64,000 nucleotides of DNA from Lampris incognitus. Lineage: Eukaryota; Chordata; Actinopteri; Lampriformes; Lampridae. The stretch is taken from assembly GCF_029633865.1 (NCBI RefSeq), contig NC_079212.1, positions 81,746,672-81,810,671 of the forward strand, read 5' to 3'. A program made the translations under genes and the position numbers. Under the pieces are notes generated by a model that was not told where the DNA came from, did no database searches, and saw nothing but the letters and a program-made list of their open reading frames with translations. Position 1 is the first letter of the stretch. Every line of letters begins with the position of its first letter. Below, one piece after another: positions 58,080 through 64,000 of this stretch.

Positions 58080-60468
58080 CAGCGGTCGGGAACCTATGGC
58101 TCGCGAGCCATATATGGCTCTTCCGGTGACGGCATATGGCTCCCAGACAATTTTGAGTTGAAAATTATTTTTTTTTCAAAAAAATCAGTTTGGAACTGAT
58201 TTTAAAATACTTGTGATATTTCTTAATAATACTGTGTCATTTTAAAGTAAACAGAAATTAGTTTTGAAGATACATTTCACGGGTCACGGGTCACCCGTGG
58301 GTCGGGTCGGGAACCAATGGCTCGCGAGCATGTCCGGGTCATTGTAAAGGTGAAGAAATCAATTTTATCAGATAGCCAACTAGTTTATCCGCTTCAACCC
58401 TTGTAACGGAAAAGATGGCGAAAAGAAAAAAAGACGATGATTACCGTGCATTCCAGGCTGCGTGGACAGAGGAATTTGCATTTGTGGAGAGAGCAGGATC
58501 TGCGGTATGTCTAATATGCAATGATAAAATTGCATCGATGAAACGGTCAAATATAAAGCGGCACTTCGATACGCACCATGCTTCATTTGCATCGAAATAT
58601 CCAGCGGGGGACAGCAGGAAAAGGGCATGCGAGGAGCTACAGCGGAGAGTGCAGACGAGTCAGCAGCAACTACGTGTGTGGACCAAGCAAGGTGACGGGA
58701 ATTCCGCTAGCTTTGCGGGGGCTTTGGCAATAGTAAGGAATGGAAAGTCATTCACAGATGGCGAGTATGCCAAAACATTCATGCTTGATGTGGCCAATGA
58801 ACTGTTTGACGACTTCCCAAATAAAGACAAGATAATCAAACGAATAAAAGACATGCCCCTGTCAGCAAGAACTGTGCACGATCGTAGCATCATGATGGCA
58901 AATCAAGTCGAGGAAACACAAATTAAGGACATAAACGCCGGGACATACTTTTCTCTCGCGTTAGATGAGTCAACAGACGTTAGCCATCTATCTCAGTGCA
59001 GTATCATTGCCAGGTATGCTGCAGGTGACACACTGCGTGAGGAAAGCTTGGCTGTTTTGCCAATGAAAGGGACAACAAGAGGAGAGGATTTATTCATGTC
59101 TTTCATGGAGTTTGCTAAAGAAAAAAAACTACCGATGGATAAACTTATTTCTGTCTGTACTGATGGTGCACCCTGTATGTTGGGGAAGAACAAAGGATTT
59201 GTAGCGCTTCTCCGTGAACATGAAAAGAGAGCCATCCTAAGTTTTCATTGCATCCTGCACCAGGAGGCGCTTTGCGCTCAGACGTGTGGCCAGGAGCTTG
59301 GCGAGGTGATGTCTCTGGTCATTCGAGTGGTCAACTTTATTGTTGCCCGAGCTTTAAATGATCGCCAGTTTAAAGCTCTGTTAGAAGAAGTTGGGAATCA
59401 TTATCCCGGTCTGCTTTTACACAGCAACGTGCGTTGGTTGTCAAGGGGGAAGGTGCTCAGCCGTTTTGCAGCTTGCCTGAGTGAAATCCGGACTTTTCTT
59501 GAAATGAAAGGCGTCAAGCATCCTGAGCTAGACAACACTGACTGGCTCCTGCAGTTTCACTATCTCGTGGACATAACTGGCCATCTGAACCAGCTCAATG
59601 TGAAAATGCAAGGTATTGGAAATACAATCTCATCCCTTCAACAAGCAGTGTTTGCATTTGAAAGCAAGCTGGAAGTCTTTCTCAGGGACATTGAAACAGG
59701 TCGTCTTCTGCACTTTGAAAGACTGCAACAATTTAGAGATGCATGCTTAGCAAGTGACTCCACTCAACATCTGGATCTCCAGCAGCTAGCTGGCTTTACG
59801 TTCAATCTCCTGCAGTCATTCAAAGCACGTTTTGGAGAATTTCGTGCGCGCACTGGTCTTTTCAAGTTCATCACTCATCCACATGAGTGTGCAGTGGACA
59901 AAATCGACCTGACATGCATCCCTGGGGTCTCTATCGGAGACTTTGAGCTGGAAGTTGCTGACCTGAAGGCATCAGACATGTGGATGAGTAAGTTCAAATC
60001 ACTTAATGGAGAGTTGGAAAGTCTTGCGCGACAGCGAGCAGAGCTGGCAAGGGAACACAAGTGGACAGAAATTAAAAATCTTCAACCTGAAGACCAGCTG
60101 ATTCTTAAAACTTGGAACGAGCTTCCTGTGACATACCACACAATGCAGCGTGTGAGTATTGCCGTATTGACCATGTTTGGCTCTACATATGCATGTGAAC
60201 AGTCTTTCTCGCATATGAGGAACATTAACACCAACCTACGCTCACGTTTAACTGATGGAAGCCTCAACGCCTGCATGAAGCTCAACCTCACCACGTATGA
60301 ACCAGACTACAAGGCCATCAGCAAAACCATGCAGCACCAGAAGTCGCATTAAAAGTAAGACATATTTAATTTATTATACGTTAAAAATACTATATGGCTC
60401 TCAATGAAATATATTTAGAAATATTTGGCTTTTATGGCTCTCCCAGTCAAAAAGGTTCCCGACCCCTG
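58080..60468 (+). mobile_element. hAT transposon, apparently complete
   Basis: 2389 bp. Ends CAGCGGTCGGGAACCT and GGTTCCCGACCCCTG are inverted repeats, with GGCTC/GAGCC-rich subterminal repeats (TATATGGCTCTTCC, ATATGGCTCTCAATG). Target duplication ATCTAAGG (58072-58079) against ATCTAAGT (60469-60476), 7 of 8 bases. It contains one uninterrupted transposase gene and sits in the 3' part of the L2-like LINE. Confidence 0.93.
58415..60352 (+). CDS. hAT transposase, intact (645 aa)
   Basis: One uninterrupted frame. The N-terminus is basic (MAKRKKDDD), followed by a BED-type zinc finger (VCLICNDKIASMKRSNIKRH, then H-x3-H). Next are the RNase H-like core with LALDESTDVSHLSQCSII and CTDGAPCMLG (first and second acidic residues), FHCILHQEALCA (conserved CHxH-like) and a C-terminal dimerisation domain with the catalytic Glu region (STYACEQSFSHM, NLRSRLTDGSL). 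Length and order match autonomous hAT transposases related to Charlie, GTF2IRD2 and FAM200/ZBED5-like proteins. Nuclear DNA transposition by cut and paste is expected. Whether it is still expressed is unknown. Confidence 0.93.
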   Translation: MAKRKKDDDYRAFQAAWTEEFAFVERAGSAVCLICNDKIASMKRSNIKRHFDTHHASFASKYPAGDSRKRACEELQRRVQTSQQQLRVWTKQGDGNSASFAGALAIVRNGKSFTDGEYAKTFMLDVANELFDDFPNKDKIIKRIKDMPLSARTVHDRSIMMANQVEETQIKDINAGTYFSLALDESTDVSHLSQCSIIARYAAGDTLREESLAVLPMKGTTRGEDLFMSFMEFAKEKKLPMDKLISVCTDGAPCMLGKNKGFVALLREHEKRAILSFHCILHQEALCAQTCGQELGEVMSLVIRVVNFIVARALNDRQFKALLEEVGNHYPGLLLHSNVRWLSRGKVLSRFAACLSEIRTFLEMKGVKHPELDNTDWLLQFHYLVDITGHLNQLNVKMQGIGNTISSLQQAVFAFESKLEVFLRDIETGRLLHFERLQQFRDACLASDSTQHLDLQQLAGFTFNLLQSFKARFGEFRARTGLFKFITHPHECAVDKIDLTCIPGVSIGDFELEVADLKASDMWMSKFKSLNGELESLARQRAELAREHKWTEIKNLQPEDQLILKTWNELPVTYHTMQRVSIAVLTMFGSTYACEQSFSHMRNINTNLRSRLTDGSLNACMKLNLTTYEPDYKAISKTMQHQKSH

Positions 60469-61205
60469 ATCTAAGTCAACGTCAGGAACTCCACAGATGC
60501 AGTCAAGCCGGTGGGTCCCCACGCCATAAAACCAGCTCTGCTGATTGGGGCCCTGCAGAGAGAATAGACTTCACATGTACACGAGGCAAAGAAGAAGAAG
60601 CTGAAATCATCAGGTGGCCGAAAGAGAGATAGAGAGAGATGATCCATGGTCATCAGACAGTCCGTAAAGGAAGGAAATATATCATGGAAAGGGAGAGATG
60701 GGGCGGGGGGGGGCAGGCACACAGCATGGGCACACATGTGCTAAGAGATACAAATGTAACCCCTTCTTCACTGGCGGGCAACGCCAAGCACATTTGAACA
60801 AGACAACATCCTAATGCTACCAGCTACTAAAGTGTTACAAGCAAATCCAATGGCGCAACAGGGTCCTGAGTTCTAAGCGGTGGAATGTTGAGCTGGCCGA
60901 ACCTCCTGTGCACTAGTAGGCTAGTGCCACTAATGACAATAATAGTGACAAATGATAATATGAATATTTAACCAGGATATTTATCAGTGTAGTAGCGCGG
61001 TGCCTCCACTGAGAAAATACTACACTTACCTAAGGCTAGTGAATGGTGTATCTTCCCGAAATTTAAACAAACCTATGGTTAAGGCAGATCGTGTAACCCT
61101 GCTGTGTACTGAAATACCGTACACGCTTATTACCAACACTCCAAAAGTAAATGAGCTGCCAATACACCCGAAATATAATTAATAATAACAGGATTTATTG
61201 GATAA

Positions 61206-61207
<2 letters not shown>

Positions 61208-61284
<77 letters not shown>
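61208..61284. repeat. (GA)n microsatellite, about 77 bp
   Basis: Uninterrupted AG/GA dinucleotide run. Confidence 0.97.
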
Positions 61285-61288
<4 letters not shown>

Positions 61289-61590
61289 CAGAGAGTACCA
61301 CACGAGGGTGGTACTGTTGATCAACTAAACGTTAATTAAAATTTAACAGGGTGTGACAACCGTTCACAATATACAGAAAGAAAGTATCAAAAGAATACAA
61401 AATACCCAGCGCTTTCTGTTGGGGCCCGTTGGTGCACATTAAACCAGTTCTCTAAGCGCAGGGCAAGGCAGACACCCTACGATGCCCAGGCGACGAGACA
61501 AAAGTGCGTGGGTGTGTGTGTATAACGACTCTGTCCAGGTTACTCACGACCCAACACTCCCACGACCGGCAGGCTGTGTGTAGCTCAGAG

Positions 61591-61695
61591 GATGGTCGGC
61601 GCTGTGTTTGCCGTCGGCTCCCCGGCAGGGCCTCCGATGGTCGGCGCTGTGCTTGCCGTCGGCTCTCCGGCAGGGCCTCCGATGGTCGGCGCTGT
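61591..61695. repeat. 45-bp minisatellite, 2.3 copies
   Basis: GATGGTCGGCGCTGT recurs at 61591, 61636 and 61681. The two full units differ at two positions. 45 is a multiple of three, so both strands have in-frame 15-residue repeats. Confidence 0.92.
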
Positions 61696-62194
61696 CCGCA
61701 AGATGGCCACAGGGGCAACGTCCCGACAACCCCGGCGAAGACAATGGTCCTCCGGTGGGAAACGAAGCAATCCGACCCGAAACAAACCCCACCAGCAAGC
61801 ACACGACCGTGGGCCAATCGCAACCCTCGGGTCCTCAAATGCGGCCAGTACACGGCTGTGTACAAAGTCTCCGCGAAACGGGCACTCAAACAGGCCGCAG
61901 AGAGAGAGATAAAAAAATGGGACCTCTCTCACAAGAGTCTGCTCAATCTGCCCCGTTTCCCTCCTTTTCGCGAGGAGATCGACCGTTGCGACCCCGCGAT
62001 TTCGCGGGCAGAACACTCCACCTCATATCATTGGCCGATAACAAAAATTCAAATACAAATACATCCCATTTGTCCACATGTTTGGAAACCACACCCACAC
62101 AGGAAATGTTTAAGACACAAAGCATGTTGGTAAATGAAGTACCAAAGATTTTTTTAGATTTTAACGGTCCTTACACAAACAAAAGGTTAAAATG

Positions 62195-62510
62195 AAGCAA
62201 TGCATTCAGAAAGACATGGGCGCAAGTCCATGGACGACATCCAGGGCTTTACCTGTGCCCCTATCAATAGGGTTAGTGGTTGTGTCAGGGAGGGCATCCG
62301 ATGTAAAATTTTGCCAAATCCGTATGTGGATTGACAAGACCATACTGGATCGGTTGAGGCTCCATACCGGATCGGTGAAGGCCCAGGTTAACAATGGCCG
62401 CCATTGGTGCTCTGCCCTCACAGGGTAAAGATGGAAACTGTAAAATCTGCAGTGGTGACCCCTGAGAAAAAGGGAAAAAGCCAAAAGAAGAAGAAAAATC
62501 AAAAAGTTTA
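62195..62510 (+). repeat. Retroposon 3' fragment with (AAG)n end
   Basis: GGGCGCAAGTCCATGGACGA, TGTCAGGGAGGGCATCCG, GTGGTGACCCCTGAGAAAAA and AAGAAGAAG resemble the 3' tail of the RTE-like family and of SINEs that share its tail. Confidence 0.6.
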
Positions 62511-63339
62511 GGAACATTCTTGTGGGTGGGAAAAAAGCAACAACAGATTATTGCTAAGACCTATAAATTATAAAGACCCTCCCAAAAGAGGATAGTTTTG
62601 ACAAGGCTCAGAAGGATGTAAAACTATCAAAGAAATAAAACAAATGCTTAAAGGCCAATGAGAACAGGTGGGTTTTCAGTTTAGATCTGAAAGAGTCTAC
62701 AGAGTCAGATTCTCTAATGTTGGCTTGGCGACTATGCCAAAGAAAGGGGGCGTGGTAAGAGAAGACTGCCTTTTGTAGGTGGAGAAAAGAGGTCTTGGTG
62801 ATTTCTCTAATATAAAATTCAAAAGATAGGGATTGATCAAAAATAACACCAGCTTTAGGGCTATAGAACTTTGGGGGATCACACAGTTGTCAACAGATAC
62901 CACTACTGGGTCATATAGGTGACTTTGTCCTGCAGGGCCAATAACCAGCATCTCAGTTTTGTTTTTGTTTTTTCAGAATTAAGTAGTAAGAAGTTAGAGT
63001 TTTCACGGCAGACAAGCATGCCTCTAGATTTCTGATATGAGAATGACTGTGTGACTTGACGGGTACATATAGCTGGGTATCATCAGCGTAGTGGAAATTT
63101 ATTCTATAGCTCTGTATAATAAGGCCAAGAGGAGAGATGTAATAGGAGAATAACAAAGGACCAAGAACTGAGCCTGGGGTACACCATATTTCACTGCAGA
63201 AAAATCAGCTGTAGCATCACCATGGACGACACACTCTATCAGATAAGCTCTATCAGATGAGTAAGACTTAAGCCAAGACAGAGCAATACCTAAAAAACCT
63301 GGGCAATTCTCAAGGCGGTCCAAAAGTATACCATGATTA

Positions 63340-63413
63340 CTACTACTACTACTACTTTCGTCTGCTCCCGTTAGGGGTCGCCATAGCGGATCATCCGTTT
63401 CCATCACTTAAAA
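63340..63413 (-). repeat. RTE-like LINE copy E (74-bp 3' end)
   Basis: Minus strand: AAACGGATGATCCGC, GGCGACCCCTAACGGGAGCA, then (GTA)n. Flanked by perfect 18 bp duplications (63322-63339 and 63414-63431, AAAAGTATACCATGATTA). Confidence 0.93.
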
Positions 63414-63601
63414 AAAAGTATACCATGATTAATGGTGTCAAAAGCCGCAGGGAACTTCCGGCCCGGATGTAGGATCAGAGCAGACGTGCGAGGAGTCGCT
63501 CCCCAACGAATTACTTTTTTTTACTTAAAAAAATACCATTTCTTGTTTTATTTGATCCCACACTTGTCTAAAGCAATTGCCACTCGAACTACAACGGACC
63601 T

Positions 63602-64000
63602 ATGCGGGGGAAAAAACAACCGAAGAAGTCAATTCTTGAGATTTCATGCACTACAGGTCTCTCAGAAAGTTTGGGAAACATGGCCGCCGATATGGGACTG
63701 TTTCAGTCTCCCTTCTAATCTCCGAACTCAACAAGCTCAGAACAAGCCTCTCAGCTGAACTGACAACCTCTCTCTCCAATTCAAGCTTCACTTGATGCAA
63801 TCCCTCTTACTTCAGACAGAGACGGGCGAACTGTAAATACGATTGTAGCTTGCCTTACAGATCACAGTGGCAGTATAACATCAATGGAGGCAGCTCTCAC
63901 AGAGTCAGCGACAGAAAACGCTTACCTTAAGGTTAAAGTGGATGACTTGGAGAATCATTCTCGACATCTAAACATCCATATTGTTGGTGTGCCTGAAAGT
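63602..64000 (+). pseudogene. L1-type ORF1, N-terminal part (runs off the window)
   Basis: Begins MRGKKQPKKSILEIS and continues NMAADMGLFQS to a stop. The other frames give ISELNKLRTSLSAELTT and, after a frame change near 63785, SITSMEAALTESATENAYLK and DLENHSRHLNIHIVGVPES. The coiled coil followed by LEN-x-SRR-x-NI-x-I-x-G is the L1 ORF1 (RNA-binding) plan. Incomplete at the window end. The 150 bases before it may be its 5' UTR. Confidence 0.75.

Larger units (their letters stand above)
60755..62175. repeat. LTR-like insertion with microsatellite and minisatellite
   Basis: TGTAACCCC to GGTCCTTACA, with CAAA on each side (60751-60754 and 62176-62179), interrupts the LINE. It includes an AATAAA on the minus strand (about 61196), the GA run and the 45 bp minisatellite. 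A TG...CA block with a 4 bp duplication suggests a solo LTR, but the duplication is short and A-rich, so this is tentative. Confidence 0.35.
57640..63445 (-). mobile_element. L2-like LINE, split by nested insertions
   Basis: Minus strand. Coding pieces at 62640-63445: AFDTINHGILLDRL-type phrase, LENCPGFLGIALSWLKSY, the RT palm [27 protein letters not shown], then after an internal deletion APFLWHSRQANIRESDSVD and FRSKLKTHLF. The 3' untranslated part lies at 57640-58071 and 60477-60750 (GTTTATTTGTAAAGCCCAAC in plus orientation). Interrupted by hAT (58080-60468), an LTR-like block (60755-62175), a tail fragment (62195-62510) and RTE-like copy E. Stops and frameshifts present. Confidence 0.8.

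Overview
The window is vertebrate nuclear DNA, almost certainly from a teleost (ray-finned) fish. It carries one multi-exon cytochrome P450 family 2 (CYP2) gene with GT/AG introns. Around and inside that gene lies a dense pile of the transposable elements typical of fish genomes: sushi-type and other Ty3/gypsy elements, a class-I-like endogenous retrovirus, several LINE families, tRNA-derived SINEs, Tc1, hAT and piggyBac-like elements, and MITEs. I see no operons, CRISPR arrays or prokaryotic features.

Layout. 1-2610 is the 3' part of a Ty3/gypsy element on the + strand. 2611-3481 is a heavily deleted gypsy on the - strand. 3937-4549 is an interspersed repeat. 4550-9005 is a full-length gypsy with two LTRs. 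10475-57328 is the CYP2 gene: eight exons recognised by sequence and by their conserved CYP2 lengths, the ninth (heme-cysteine) exon not found. Intron 2 (11149-34633, 23.5 kb) holds SINEs, a piggyBac remnant, a decayed hAT, an insulin-receptor-like coding fragment on the - strand, a sushi gypsy copy, a Tc1 element with long inverted repeats, solo LTRs and LINEs. Intron 5 (35463-56558, 21.1 kb) holds L1 and other LINE pieces, a chimeric sushi element, a foldback MITE with telomere-like repeats in its loop, and an 8.4 kb endogenous retrovirus (45224-53631) inserted in an older gypsy. After exon 8 there is an L2-like LINE (57640-63445, - strand). It is split by an intact hAT transposon (58080-60468), an LTR-like block and short SINE/LINE tails. 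An L1 ORF1 begins at the right edge.

How the parts relate. The only host gene recognised is CYP2. Nearly everything else is nested insertions whose order can be read from target-site duplications. The retrovirus cut a gypsy RT reading frame (duplication AAGG). The hAT cut the L2-like LINE (8 bp). A solo LTR cut an RTE-like LINE (TGTAG). A 116 bp MITE sits in a Tc1 inverted repeat at a TA. A foldback element lies in an LTR (CTATTTCC). A SINE cut the tail of a LINE.

The most interesting items are the intact 645-residue hAT transposase with near-perfect ends; a segment between protease and the RT remnant of the retrovirus with two H-x-T motifs resembling 2H phosphoesterases; the env-poor, RT-deleted but young-looking retrovirus; the telomere-like foldback MITE; and the insulin-receptor exon fragment. 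All coordinates and percentages were read by eye; no database or alignment software was used.
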